Source: Bacteroidota bacterium (lineage in GTDB: Bacteria > Bacteroidota > Bacteroidia > AKYH767-A > OLB10). From it: a DNA stretch of 64,000 nt. Below the pieces are notes generated by a model. The model was not told the origin of the DNA. It saw nothing but the letters and a program-made list of their open reading frames with translations, and ran no database searches. The position numbers and the translations under genes are program-made. Positions 38,562 to 49,116 of this stretch are shown piece after piece. Location: contig JADKFA010000016.1 of assembly GCA_016717725.1 (NCBI GenBank), forward strand, positions 22,762 through 86,761. The letters are read 5' to 3'. Each line of letters starts with the position of its first letter. The first letter of the stretch is position 1.

Positions 38562-41016
38562 CTACTTCCCCGGTTCCAAAATCAACCTTCCACTTCGATT
38601 GGATTCGATTTCGGCGCGATTCATTTTTTGTTTGCGTAGTTTATTTGAATTATACAGACTGCTTTGATCGTTGTAATATCGGCTCATTACATTCCCTGAT
38701 TGTCCTGTGGGTAACACACTTTTTGAACCTTCCACATCGGCCATATCTAAAACAATGCGCATGGCAGGACCGTACTTCACACGGTAAACACCGTCGGGAT
38801 TCAAATCAAATCCCATTTGATTGATGACTTCTTGTCCGCCCGGAACGGGGAACGGTCCTACATTAAACATTAAATTAAATGGCTTCTTCATACCGATGGG
38901 ATGTTTATGTTCTAACATATGCACTCGCCCCCACTCCCAGCTGTCGGTATTACTTCCTAACTGCTTAACGAGATCAGTAACGGTTTTATCAAATGCTTTT
39001 TCAAAAATAATATTGCGAGATTCTTTTACATCACGTGTATTCACATCGTTCCACCAAACGGATGAATCATTTCCAACAAAGGACAAAATGCTATTCTTTA
39101 ATGCATGCGTTGATAATAATAATTTAAAATTCTCTGCACCTAACTCATCTTCCATGGCCATTTGCAAAACATAATACAACAACTTATAATAAATGGTTGG
39201 AGCTTGTGTGCGCAACTGATGTTCACCATCCCACATCAATAAAATTTTAGCAGCATTCATATGAGCAGGACTTTTCTGCTTTACGTCAGAGCGAATAGAA
39301 TTCAAAATGATGGTTGCCACTTTTGGGGTAGATGGAGAACGAACATCCATACTTATTCTTTGTAAATCTTCCAACGAAAAAATATTTTTTCTCTTCAAAC
39401 AATTTATTTATTCGAATCGCTCTATCGTCGGGAGTATAATAACCTGGATAAAATCCTTGACCAGGCATGGTGTCGGGTTGATTATTGGCGCTGTACACAA
39501 AACCCGAAGGTGGATTAACGGATTGTGGATTCATAGAGAAATCTAAATATCCAGATGGATCCAAACTATACTTCGTTCCATCTAACAACAGAACAGGATT
39601 AACTGAAGCTGCACGTTTCATTAATCGTCCAGCAGCCCACCATGCAATATTCCCTTCACGATCGCCATACATCACATTCAATCCAGGAGAAATTAATTGC
39701 GAAACGCCATGCTGAAATTCACCTAAGTTTTTAGCATGATTCATTTCATAGGTCACTTGCATCAAATTATTCGAAAACTTCAAATGGGTCCACCAGATTG
39801 AAACTGCATTACTAGTTACTTGCTTCCATTCAGGCATCACATCATCCATTAAGGGCCCATGACGGCTACTCCTCACCGTTAGTGTGACATCTTCCTCATC
39901 CTTTACCTTAATGATTTTATTTACTTTACTGAGTGACTTCCAACTACCATCCGACCAATACAAAGAGGAATCACCGGGTTTCAATCTTTCTGAATAAAAA
40001 TCAAGATCATCATTCTCCAACATGGTTAATCCCCAAACCATTTCTCGTGTATGTCCGATCGCAGCAAAAGGAAATCCAGCTAAGAAATTTCCATAAAAAC
40101 TAAATCCAGGATACTCCAAATGTGCTTCATACCAAACGGAAGGTTGAGAAAATCCAATATGTGTATCATTTCCAAACAATACTTTTCCCGACTGTGATTT
40201 TTTAGGTGACACTATCCATGCATTACTTCCGGTAAAAGGGGAGATGGGAACTTTATCGAGAATAGTATTTACAGTGTTTAACGCACTCACTTTATTATTA
40301 CGAATCGAATCGATAGGCATTCTCAAAGAATCCGAAACATAAGAAATGCAAGGAATAGTTATTGAACTATCTAGATGTGAAGTGATCATATCTCTAAAAT
40401 ACGATGCCCCCAATTTCCTTTCAATAAAAGTCATGATTGGATCTGTTCGAAAAGCCATGGCAAAATTGAACGCCATGTACTCGGTAGAGAGATACATGTC
40501 CTTAATTGTAAATTCCTTTTTATCAATCCCGAGCATCACAAATTCAACGGGAGTACTTCCAGTTACAATAAATTGATTTACTCCTTTCAAATAGGCATTC
40601 GCTGCTTTTTGGTAAGGAAGAGAATCGCTCGACATAAACTTTTTTACTGCATCTTCGGCATGTTCTTCAAAACCCAAGGTTTTAAAAAACGCATCTACTT
40701 TAATAAAATCTGCTCCTAATATTTCTGACAGTTGTCCTGACACTACACGCTTGGTCATTTCCATCTGAAAAAGACGATCTTGCGCATGCACAAAACCCAA
40801 AGCAAAATAAGCATCTTCTTCGCTTTCCGCATAAATATGAGGAACGCCATAATAGTCATAGATCACCTCCACTTCATTGATGAGTCCACGCATCTTGACA
40901 CTTCCACTATAATGAGGCTTTTGCGAAGCCAAATAAATTAATATAGCAACGACTCCTAATAGTATTAATACGATGACCCCGTAAAATATTTTGCGCATTC
41001 TCTTCATGAATGACAC
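38562..41016 (-). CDS. Penicillin acylase family protein, frameshifted
   Basis: About 817 residues after joining two frames. A membrane anchor (about 8-30) is followed by the acylase A-chain region (GVPHIYAESEEDAYFALGFVHAQDRLFQM). The autocleavage and N-terminal nucleophile Ser is in FTGSNAWIV, and FGNDTHIGF lies downstream. The family is Ntn-hydrolases that split amide bonds such as acyl-homoserine lactones or beta-lactams; the actual substrate is unknown. The frame breaks at 39385-39390 (A6 on the minus strand) or the adjoining T6; one extra base is present, and removing it gives FEEKNIFSLEDLQ. Confidence 0.87.
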
Positions 41017-41214
41017 AAATTTACGATAATACCAATTACAATTATAATCTAGTTCAATAAGTTAATCCTATAATGCCGACCTACAAGGACTTGCATCGTA
41101 CTTCGACGGCTAATGCCAAAGAAGTATTTTAATCGATTGAACTATGTAAAAGTAGCGTCGGTATAAGCAAACTATCATTGCTTGATAAATTGAATTTTTT
41201 TCAAATAAATCCAC

Positions 41215-41250
41215 AAAAAAGCCGAGTGCTGTAGGAAAACAACACTCGGC
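41215..41250 (-). terminator. Terminator of the metallopeptidase gene
   Basis: GCCGAGTG (41221-41228) pairs with CACTCGGC (41243-41250), followed by six T on the minus strand (41215-41220). It lies 16 bp after the stop. Confidence 0.85.
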
Positions 41251-41265
41251 TCTACAATATTAATT

Positions 41266-43521
41266 TTAATTTGCAATAACCAACTTCTCTGTTTTCACAC
41301 CTTCAGAAGTAGAAATGGTTCCTGTATAAATACCTTTTGGAAGTGAACTTAGATCCAATAAAGTTACCAAACCATTACCATTTTTTGACATAGATTTCAC
41401 ATCAACAATTTTACCTGTCATGTCCGCGATGGTTACAAGCACATCACCTCTATATTCACCAGAAATACTGAGATTAAACAATCCTGCAGAAGGATTAGGA
41501 TAAAAACGAACGACATCACTCAAGGAATTTTCAGTTAAAGATTGTGTATTCGTAATAGTAAAGTTGGCATTAGATATATCGAAGAATACATTACCAGCAC
41601 CTCTAACCATAACACGTGCTGTAGTATTGCTAATACTCGGTACAGTTACTGTAGCCACTCCTGTATTTGGCACACCAGTAGCCAATGTTGTAGGGTATGT
41701 ATAACCACCATCCGTTGACAAGAATATATCAACATTCGTAGCACTTATTGGCGCCACGTCTGTACCAACAACATTCCATGTCACATTTTCTTGAGTTCCA
41801 CCCACCCATGTTATGTTAGTATTAGGAGCAGTAACAATAAATGGAGCACCAGTATTAATTACATTTAAGGTAACCAATACTTCTTCATAAGTTACTCCAC
41901 CACCGCCAAGTTTATTATCTCTAACTGTTAAACGAAATTGCAAATCACGAGCATACGTTGGTAAACGTTCACCCAATGAAGTTGTACCGGTTACAATTGC
42001 CGAAAGTTTAGGAAAATAACGAATAGGAGACGTAGAAGGAATCATTGAACGAAAAAGAGGAGCATTGCCACTTGGAGCACTTGGACTACCAGCAGGTCCT
42101 AAATCATATTCTTCCCAACTGTATTTGATAGGATCTCCATCTGGATCATTCGCTACTCCCTCTAATAAAAATGGAGTTTGATAAGGTATTGCATGGTCAC
42201 CTCCTATGGAAGTAATTATGGGAGCATTGTTTCCTGTTGCTGTAGAAACAGGGCATGTTGAACCAACAGCCAAAGTTGTATAATCGAGAATCTCATCGAA
42301 ACTGGCAGTATGAAAAAAAGCATCACTAAAATTTTGCGTGTTATGTGAACCACAAATTCCTGCATAAGCCATAATAGTAGTTCCACTACCCGGTTCAAAT
42401 GCTGTTGAAAAATTTCCGTTACCAGAACATGAACTAATATTACTATTAAAAGTATGATTACCTCCAAACTGATGTCCCATTTCATGTGCGACATAATCAA
42501 TATTGAAAGGATCATTGATGGGAGAAGGCGATCCAGTTACTCCGCGCGCCTTTGACATTGAACTACAAATAACGCCCAAACCAGCGATACCTCCACCGCC
42601 AGTACTAAATACGTGTCCAATATCATAATTATTATTTCCTATACGAGCTGCAACTGTTGATTGATTTTGTCCTAACATAGTACTTCCATTGTTATTAGTA
42701 AAGGGATCAGTCGCAGAATTTAAAAAAATCAAAGTATCATTATTGGGGACTAACACTAGACGTACAGAAACTTCTTGTTCATATACTCCAGTAACTCTAT
42801 TTAAACTTGTAACAATTGCCGACAAAACTCCAGGTGTTGTTCCTCCATGATAGGTTGAATATTCACCGGTACACGAAATAGCGGTACGATATGTACGCAA
42901 GGTATTTCCAGCGCTACGTGCTACATTATTTGTACCACCACCTTGTTGTACATTTGCTCGTATTTCAGCTGAATTCATTTGATTTTCTTTAGTACTTGGA
43001 TCAAATCCGCATGCAGCGATTTGGCTAGAGCTAAGCGCATCAGATTTCCAGTATACTAAATAAAATTCATTAGTAGACATGTTATAAGGATCGATATAAA
43101 CAGTGCCTTGCTCAGAAAAAATCATCCCATGAAATCCCCACAATGTTACATCCAAATAAATTACGGAAGAAGGATCTTCAACACCTTGTCCCGACCAGGT
43201 TTTAATTCCAGGATATTTATTTTGTAGAGCTTGAGGAATAATTGGAGTTGCTTTTATTCGATAACTTTTAAATGTACCGTCTGGAAAAGGAACTTCAATT
43301 AGCGTTCCAGAAGAAGAAGATGTTTCATCTGGAGAAGTATATAATAAATTGGTAAACTTTGAAATATCTAATTTATAATGCAAACAATTTTTTGTTCTGA
43401 TACTTGCATCATTTAAAGAAGATAATTCAGAAAGAGGTGTTTCTTTCCAAAGACTTTGATTTGCACTAAATCCAATATGACCAAGACTAAGGAACAGGAA
43501 TAGTGATAATAATTTTTTCAT
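41266..43521 (-). CDS. Secreted reprolysin-like zinc metallopeptidase with T9SS sorting domain
   Basis: 751 residues. Signal peptide about 1-19. A propeptide-like region precedes the catalytic domain (about 200-420) with the zinc motif AHEMGHQFGGNHTF, i.e. HExxHxxxxxH, and a likely Met-turn in GTTIMAYAG. Downstream come a fibronectin/cadherin-like beta region (ITWVGGTQENVTWNV) and a type A T9SS domain (FYPNPSAGLFNLSISG, then PKGIYTGTIS). It is an extracellular protease probably used to digest proteins outside the cell. Its own terminator follows; the next gene upstream is a separate unit. Confidence 0.93.
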   Translation of the reverse strand: MKKLLSLFLFLSLGHIGFSANQSLWKETPLSELSSLNDASIRTKNCLHYKLDISKFTNLLYTSPDETSSSSGTLIEVPFPDGTFKSYRIKATPIIPQALQNKYPGIKTWSGQGVEDPSSVIYLDVTLWGFHGMIFSEQGTVYIDPYNMSTNEFYLVYWKSDALSSSQIAACGFDPSTKENQMNSAEIRANVQQGGGTNNVARSAGNTLRTYRTAISCTGEYSTYHGGTTPGVLSAIVTSLNRVTGVYEQEVSVRLVLVPNNDTLIFLNSATDPFTNNNGSTMLGQNQSTVAARIGNNNYDIGHVFSTGGGGIAGLGVICSSMSKARGVTGSPSPINDPFNIDYVAHEMGHQFGGNHTFNSNISSCSGNGNFSTAFEPGSGTTIMAYAGICGSHNTQNFSDAFFHTASFDEILDYTTLAVGSTCPVSTATGNNAPIITSIGGDHAIPYQTPFLLEGVANDPDGDPIKYSWEEYDLGPAGSPSAPSGNAPLFRSMIPSTSPIRYFPKLSAIVTGTTSLGERLPTYARDLQFRLTVRDNKLGGGGVTYEEVLVTLNVINTGAPFIVTAPNTNITWVGGTQENVTWNVVGTDVAPISATNVDIFLSTDGGYTYPTTLATGVPNTGVATVTVPSISNTTARVMVRGAGNVFFDISNANFTITNTQSLTENSLSDVVRFYPNPSAGLFNLSISGEYRGDVLVTIADMTGKIVDVKSMSKNGNGLVTLLDLSSLPKGIYTGTISTSEGVKTEKLVIAN

Positions 43522-43716
43522 AGTAATTATTGGGTTGTTTTGTTTGATTTGATTGTTTTGATTGGAGTAATACCGTGCCTACCATTATTTAGTTCAACAA
43601 AAGCTATGATTAACCTCTTGATCATCATAATATAATTTGTACTATTTCACAGTAAACCATGATAAAACAAAAGTACAGAGATTTAGTATGAAATTTCATG
43701 TTTAATTGATGAAAAT

Positions 43717-43745
43717 GCCCCTATATGTTCTTGTCATATAGGGGC
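43717..43745 (-). terminator. Terminator of the GEVED protein gene
   Basis: GCCCCTATATG and CATATAGGGGC form an 11 bp perfect stem with a 7 nt loop, 18 bp after the stop at 43764. Confidence 0.85.
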
Positions 43746-43763
43746 GTTCATTATTGATCCAAC

Positions 43764-46700
43764 TTACTGTTTTACAAAACGATAACTTCTAGATATCTCA
43801 GTATTCCTTAATTGAATTGTGTATAATCCCCCTGCGAGGTTTTCTAAATCAACAGGCAATACGTTCAAACCAATTTGAGCAGGAATGGAAGCTCTTGTCT
43901 GGATTAAACGACCTGCTAAATCAAATATTGAAAGTTGAAGGGGTTCATTTGAATTATAATCGAATACCAGCGAAGTAGAAGGCTCGTTCAATAAATAGAG
44001 AATTTCAAATTTTAAATCTTTGCCGAAACGAACAGGGATATAATCTGAAATCACATTCACTATTCCATCAAAATCCACTTGAGAGAGACGGTAATAATTT
44101 ATACCTTCCTTAGGAAAAAGGTCCCAAGTTTCGTAGCTCAGCAGTTGGTTGCTATTACCAGCAGCAGGAACTTTTGCAATTTGAATATGTTCATTAAAAT
44201 CCAATGTTCGTTCTACAAAATAATGATCGGATGATTCTTCGGAAAGAGTGGACCACGTCAACTGCACTTTTTCATCCACTCCCTTTGCATCAAAAGCGAT
44301 TAACTCAACAGGAAGAGGCTGGCTATTGATCGAAATAGCCCAAGGATTACTATTCCCTATTGGACCTGGGTTAGCAAAATAGGGAGCTCCTTGCGCTGGA
44401 AGAACTGGCCAATCAAAACCATTAACTCGAACAGAATCATAAACCGCAGCTACTTGACCATAGAATTGAGTATAATTCAATGTTGTAAATGGAATTTGTA
44501 ATCGAATCCATGCATTATTAACTCCTCCTCCTTGTGCTTGGCTTCTCCAAGGTTGAGCACGTCCTTGCTGAAAGGCACTCATTCCTGCAGCACGTTCTGT
44601 TGGGGTAAATCGAAAAACTAAATCAGCTACTGGATTGGTTCCTGTTTTAGATAGCATCCAAAATCGATCAACCGTTGCTGGTGCATTATTAGCTGAAGTT
44701 GTTGCATTATTAATATGCGTTACTCCAGGAGGCCAAGGTAAATTAGCAGGAGCATTGTAAGTAGCAATACTAAGATTTCCCAAATCACCAGAAGAATGTT
44801 GAAATGAAAAAGGAATATAAAGCGGTGCAGCTATGGCTCCATTACCAAATGGAACAACTCGTAGACCATTAGTAGTTCCAATATTTTTCCAATTCACCAA
44901 AGAAATAGCATTTTCGCTAATGATAAATCCTGCGGTTCTCGTAATAGGTCCTACAGGATTTGCAGTACTCGAATTCGAAGCAAGACCATTATTAATATCA
45001 ATGGAATTTAAATTTAATCGCAACTGACCTAGCGTAAGTGTCAACGTATCATCAACGGCCACATTTCGTAAAAGCGTGACAAATTGAGAGGAGGCTGTCT
45101 TACTTATTTGTAGTTCATGGAAAGTGGTGTTCACAGATCCACCAATATTTTGTGCCAAGGCCCCAATGAACTTAACCAATGAATTCCCCGACAAAAAAGA
45201 ATTATTATTATTCCAATCTGATCCAGCAAAATTCATAATGGTTTTTCTATTTGCAAATAATGGAGCATAGCTAAAATCAGTGATTCCATTATTATTAAAC
45301 AATCCAGTTAAGGTAACTACTGTAGTATCTGAGTACAGATTCGAGCTATTATTTAGATTACCTGTTATGGTTAAATTAGCAAAACTCGACCAGAATTTAG
45401 AACCTACATTATTATTTAAATCAACACCAATAGTACCATTCATCACTTTTTGAGGACGGCGGAATCTAAATCCGATGTTAGGTCTTAATGTAGATGGAAC
45501 TTGACCGAAATTGGAAATTACACTTGGCGACAGAGACGTTAAACTACAACCATTAGTAGCAATGTTTGTAGAACCAATCCACAACATTGATTTACGAGGT
45601 GCAGTACTTGATAAGTACATAAAATCATTTCCTCCAGGTGTACCAGCAGTCATATCATAACAAATTTGCAATAAAATATTACTCACACCATCCCATCTAA
45701 AATTAGCTGCAGGAAGTTTCAACAAACCAGAAGTGGCATTATAAGCTGTATAGACAGCATTGGTTGGTGTGCCGATAATGAGTGCTGCATTTGAATAAAC
45801 AGGTGTTACCCCAAGTAAAGGATCATTAGATACAAACTGATCTTGAGCAGCGGGAAGTTGAGCATAAGAAATTGCAAAATTTTGATAGGCTGCTGTACTT
45901 CCTCTCAAATAAAATGACAAATAAATGGAATCAATTAAATCATTGGGGAGCATTCCCGCAGCTTGCAATTCTGACACCGTATAAATTACTTGCAAAATAT
46001 TATCAGGCGTTGATCCACCTCTGAATGCTTGAAGTAAACCAGAAGTCGTGATGGAACTTCCAAAGGTATAAATATCAGCACTCGAAGAATTAATCGAAAT
46101 ACGACCATTATTATGAATGCTTTGTGCAATATTCATTGCTACTGTTGTATCCGTTAAAATCGTAACAGAATCAGTAGCTGCAATTGTTAAATTTTTGGAC
46201 AACATGGTATCACCAACTGCAACGACTGGAAAAAAGTAAGAAGCTGCAGGTCTACCAGAAGCTACCAATGAAATTAATGCATCATCAACCAAAGTAGGAA
46301 CACGACCACACCAATTCGTGGGATCATTCCAATCATTTGTAAATCCTAGCCATGTCGTAGGTTGGATGGTGATTGATACAGCCGTTGAATTAGCGGTTAT
46401 TCCAGAATTTGTACAGACAACCACACAGCGATACCATTCAGATTGTGTGGCATTAAAACTATATATTTTATTTGTTGCTCCTACAATATTTGTCCAAGGA
46501 CCTACAGCGGAAGGCCCACTTTGCCATTGAAAAGTTAACCCTCCGAAAACAGTAGCTGCATTTGGATTTAAAGATAAATTAATCAAAGTTCCCGAACAAG
46601 CTGTTGTTGCTGAAGAGAATGCCGTAAATGGACCAGGTGTTCCAGAACAAGCTGGTGGTGTGAATGGATTAATTGTAATTAAATAATCTTCCGTTTCACC

Positions 46701-48890
46701 AGAACCAAAAGTAATACATGCGCTAGTTGCACCATTAGGATTTCCGCTAAAACGAGAACGTATACGCATACCCGTTAGTCCGGTTCCAGATGTTCCTGGG
46801 ATCGTAATTGGAATTGTTGCTGTACTTCCCGGTGGATTACTTACTGCAATTTGCTGCCATTCTGTAGGTTCATAAACACCGTTAAAATTATAGTCGATCC
46901 AAACTGAGATGATACTATTTATTATTCCACTGGTGGTAACACTAATATTGTAGGTTTGGTTTTGTGTAACCGTGGTAGTTGTTGTTCCAGAGGCAGGGTA
47001 AACATTATAAGCTAAAGAAATATTACTCGAACATCCTGTAGAATTATTCAATGTGTTAAAGGTAACATTAGACGTCCACATATTATTGCAATTGGGAATA
47101 TGGACTGGAATGCAATAACATTGAGTTGAAGTATTCAAAGTAACCAATACGGGATTCGTATATAAAGTAGTGGCTCCGCAAGTTATTCTACAACGATACC
47201 ATGTAGTGGCTACTTCAGTAGTAGCAAATGGAAAAGTAGTTGCTCCAGCAATGTTTGTCCAAGGGCCAACCGCCGCTGGACCACTCTGCCATTGCCATGT
47301 CATTCCAGAACCTAAGGTAACTGTACCTGTTATATCCAATTTAAAAACTTGAGTTGGACAAACATTCGTAAGCGAAGTAGTGGCAGATCCTGCATTAGTT
47401 AATCCACAAGGAACACCTGGAACAATATTAATATTATAATCTTCGGTTTCACCCCAAGTATATGTTCCGCATGGAGGATTTGTATTATTTCCACCCTCCC
47501 TTAACACAACGCGCATTCGAGTGATTCCAGTAAATGAAGAAAATGGAATGGTAATACTTCCGGTTACTGAAGTGGTAATTGGCGATGCGCTAGTAGGACC
47601 TGTTGGACCTCCACTAAAAACTCGCTCTGTAGTAGCATTAAATACTCCATCTTGATTATAATCTATAAACACATTAAAATATGCTGCAAAAAAGAAATTG
47701 CCAGAAGTAATTTGCCTTAGTGTTATCGGATAACTGATACCTTGAGTATAATTCTGTACAGGTACAACCGCAGTAAAATTTGAATAAGTATTAAAAGACG
47801 TTGGATTATTAGTAGTTGTACCGATAGCAGCAGGGTTCGTCATGGCACCAAATACTACTTGGCCAATATCAGTATCTACACTGGAAGTAGCATTGGATCC
47901 ACAATAGCAAACAGTTGGAGAATTTAGATTCACAGTAGCTACTGAGGAATTTGTAATCGGTCCTCCACTACATCTTATTTGACATTGATACCATGTGGTT
48001 GCAATTTGTCCGGGACTAGAATAAATTGCTTGAGTTGCCCCTGGTATGGCAACAAATGGACCACCTGCTCCTACTGTAGATGACATCCATTGAAAAGTAT
48101 ATCCACTGTTAAAAGGAGGATACAATCCCGACAAACTTACCGAGTATGGAATACTTGCGCATACAGAAGCTGGAAAAGGAATTGCTGTGATTCCAGCAGG
48201 AACGCTTGCACAAGGTGTTGCTAAATTATAATAGAGTTGAACATCGGGACGAAACGTTGTAACAAAACCGTTTCCTGCAGGGGGTGTATTATCCGCTCCC
48301 CAATATTGAAATCCATTAAATCCTGTATTACTCCTTGAAAATATTTTACCATTGAATGCTTCACCACCAGCACCACCAAAATTAGATTCGACAATAACTT
48401 CAAGGTTAGTTCCACCACCATTAAAATAAAATGGACTGGTCAGAAAAATAGTTACCCATGTATTAGGCAAGAAAGTAGCTGAACTCACCGTACCGTTAAA
48501 ACACAATGTAGCCGCACCTGAAACGGTAGCATAGGTTGCTGGTGTTAATCCGGCAGGACCTGCAACTTCACGCAGCAAAACCCGAACAGGAGTATTTGGT
48601 GTAGGATTATTATAACTATTAAGAAAAAAAGCAACTCTTGAAATAATAATTCCATTGGGAACTGCCGCCGCGGTTAATTCAGCCGCGGATAATTGAATTT
48701 GGCCACGGTCATATCCCCAGTAAGTTCCTAGTGGACGGTAATTATAGGCAGCACCTGGTGCAGGTCCTGTTCCACCTCCAGGCACATTAACAAGAACTTG
48801 CCCTTGAGCTAATTGCAAGTGAAATAAAAGCACGAGTAGCAGCGAGCCACTTCGCGAAAGCTTGATGAGTGAGCGATAAAAGTAAAGCAT
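43764..48890 (-). CDS. Giant GEVED-domain T9SS surface protein (1708 aa)
   Basis: 1708 residues. After the signal peptide comes a jelly-roll-like region (about 45-235). Three Ig-like repeats of about 90-100 residues follow, each centred on F/WQWxSG...GPW...GAT and ending in W-Y-x-C; the first two are each followed by a GEVED domain (WGETEDYNINI and SGETEDYLITI, with FIDYNQDGVF and WIDYNFNGVY). The central and C-terminal part is Asn/Thr-rich beta structure, ending in a T9SS domain (LSIFDLAGRLIQTR, GGLYTIQLRN). A likely adhesin or extracellular matrix protein; no catalytic motif. It is the largest gene in the window and has its own terminator. Confidence 0.9.
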   Translation of the reverse strand: MLYFYRSLIKLSRSGSLLLVLLFHLQLAQGQVLVNVPGGGTGPAPGAAYNYRPLGTYWGYDRGQIQLSAAELTAAAVPNGIIISRVAFFLNSYNNPTPNTPVRVLLREVAGPAGLTPATYATVSGAATLCFNGTVSSATFLPNTWVTIFLTSPFYFNGGGTNLEVIVESNFGGAGGEAFNGKIFSRSNTGFNGFQYWGADNTPPAGNGFVTTFRPDVQLYYNLATPCASVPAGITAIPFPASVCASIPYSVSLSGLYPPFNSGYTFQWMSSTVGAGGPFVAIPGATQAIYSSPGQIATTWYQCQIRCSGGPITNSSVATVNLNSPTVCYCGSNATSSVDTDIGQVVFGAMTNPAAIGTTTNNPTSFNTYSNFTAVVPVQNYTQGISYPITLRQITSGNFFFAAYFNVFIDYNQDGVFNATTERVFSGGPTGPTSASPITTSVTGSITIPFSSFTGITRMRVVLREGGNNTNPPCGTYTWGETEDYNINIVPGVPCGLTNAGSATTSLTNVCPTQVFKLDITGTVTLGSGMTWQWQSGPAAVGPWTNIAGATTFPFATTEVATTWYRCRITCGATTLYTNPVLVTLNTSTQCYCIPVHIPNCNNMWTSNVTFNTLNNSTGCSSNISLAYNVYPASGTTTTTVTQNQTYNISVTTSGIINSIISVWIDYNFNGVYEPTEWQQIAVSNPPGSTATIPITIPGTSGTGLTGMRIRSRFSGNPNGATSACITFGSGETEDYLITINPFTPPACSGTPGPFTAFSSATTACSGTLINLSLNPNAATVFGGLTFQWQSGPSAVGPWTNIVGATNKIYSFNATQSEWYRCVVVCTNSGITANSTAVSITIQPTTWLGFTNDWNDPTNWCGRVPTLVDDALISLVASGRPAASYFFPVVAVGDTMLSKNLTIAATDSVTILTDTTVAMNIAQSIHNNGRISINSSSADIYTFGSSITTSGLLQAFRGGSTPDNILQVIYTVSELQAAGMLPNDLIDSIYLSFYLRGSTAAYQNFAISYAQLPAAQDQFVSNDPLLGVTPVYSNAALIIGTPTNAVYTAYNATSGLLKLPAANFRWDGVSNILLQICYDMTAGTPGGNDFMYLSSTAPRKSMLWIGSTNIATNGCSLTSLSPSVISNFGQVPSTLRPNIGFRFRRPQKVMNGTIGVDLNNNVGSKFWSSFANLTITGNLNNSSNLYSDTTVVTLTGLFNNNGITDFSYAPLFANRKTIMNFAGSDWNNNNSFLSGNSLVKFIGALAQNIGGSVNTTFHELQISKTASSQFVTLLRNVAVDDTLTLTLGQLRLNLNSIDINNGLASNSSTANPVGPITRTAGFIISENAISLVNWKNIGTTNGLRVVPFGNGAIAAPLYIPFSFQHSSGDLGNLSIATYNAPANLPWPPGVTHINNATTSANNAPATVDRFWMLSKTGTNPVADLVFRFTPTERAAGMSAFQQGRAQPWRSQAQGGGVNNAWIRLQIPFTTLNYTQFYGQVAAVYDSVRVNGFDWPVLPAQGAPYFANPGPIGNSNPWAISINSQPLPVELIAFDAKGVDEKVQLTWSTLSEESSDHYFVERTLDFNEHIQIAKVPAAGNSNQLLSYETWDLFPKEGINYYRLSQVDFDGIVNVISDYIPVRFGKDLKFEILYLLNEPSTSLVFDYNSNEPLQLSIFDLAGRLIQTRASIPAQIGLNVLPVDLENLAGGLYTIQLRNTEISRSYRFVKQ

Positions 48891-48986
48891 AGGTAGTATT
48901 GTTTAGGAAGGTATAAAGGTATATAAAGAGAAGATTTAAATAACAACTATTTACGTAAATATTTAAACGGTTAAAGCTCTTTTTAA

Positions 48987-48994
48987 TATCTTTG
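48987..48994 (+). promoter_or_regulatory. -7 promoter element upstream of the TPP riboswitch
   Basis: TATCTTTG is an exact TAnnTTTG match ending 6 nt before the first P1 base of the riboswitch, so the transcript is predicted to begin at about 49000 with the aptamer at its very 5' end. Confidence 0.6.
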
Positions 48995-49000
48995 ACCCAA

Positions 49001-49073
49001 ACACTGGGGTGCCCACTAGGGCTGAGATCACACCCATACGACCTGATTCGGTTAGTACCGACGGAGGAAGTGT
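49001..49073 (+). ncRNA. TPP (thiamine pyrophosphate) riboswitch
   Basis: The THI-box core is easy to read: GGGGTGCCC, then CTGAGA, then ACACCC, then ACCTGATTCGGTTAGTACCG, then GGAGGAAGTG. P1 forms between ACACT (49001-49005) and AGTGT (49069-49073). A short hairpin AGCGA-TT-TCGCT followed by TTTT comes right after (about 49074-49089) and could be the expression platform, 30 bp before the receptor's ATG. When TPP is high it should switch off the downstream receptor. Confidence 0.93.
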
Positions 49074-49116
49074 AGCGATTTCGCTTTTCTGCGTACCCTA
49101 TTAAAACGAAATCACA

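Noticed and set aside
41026..41165. Loose inverted repeat around TAGTTCAAT near the penicillin acylase start
   Set aside because: Only short blocks match, with many mismatches; too weak to call an element.
49074..49089. Independent rho-independent terminator
   Set aside because: The stem is only about 5 bp. It is better seen as a possible expression platform of the TPP riboswitch than as a separate terminator.
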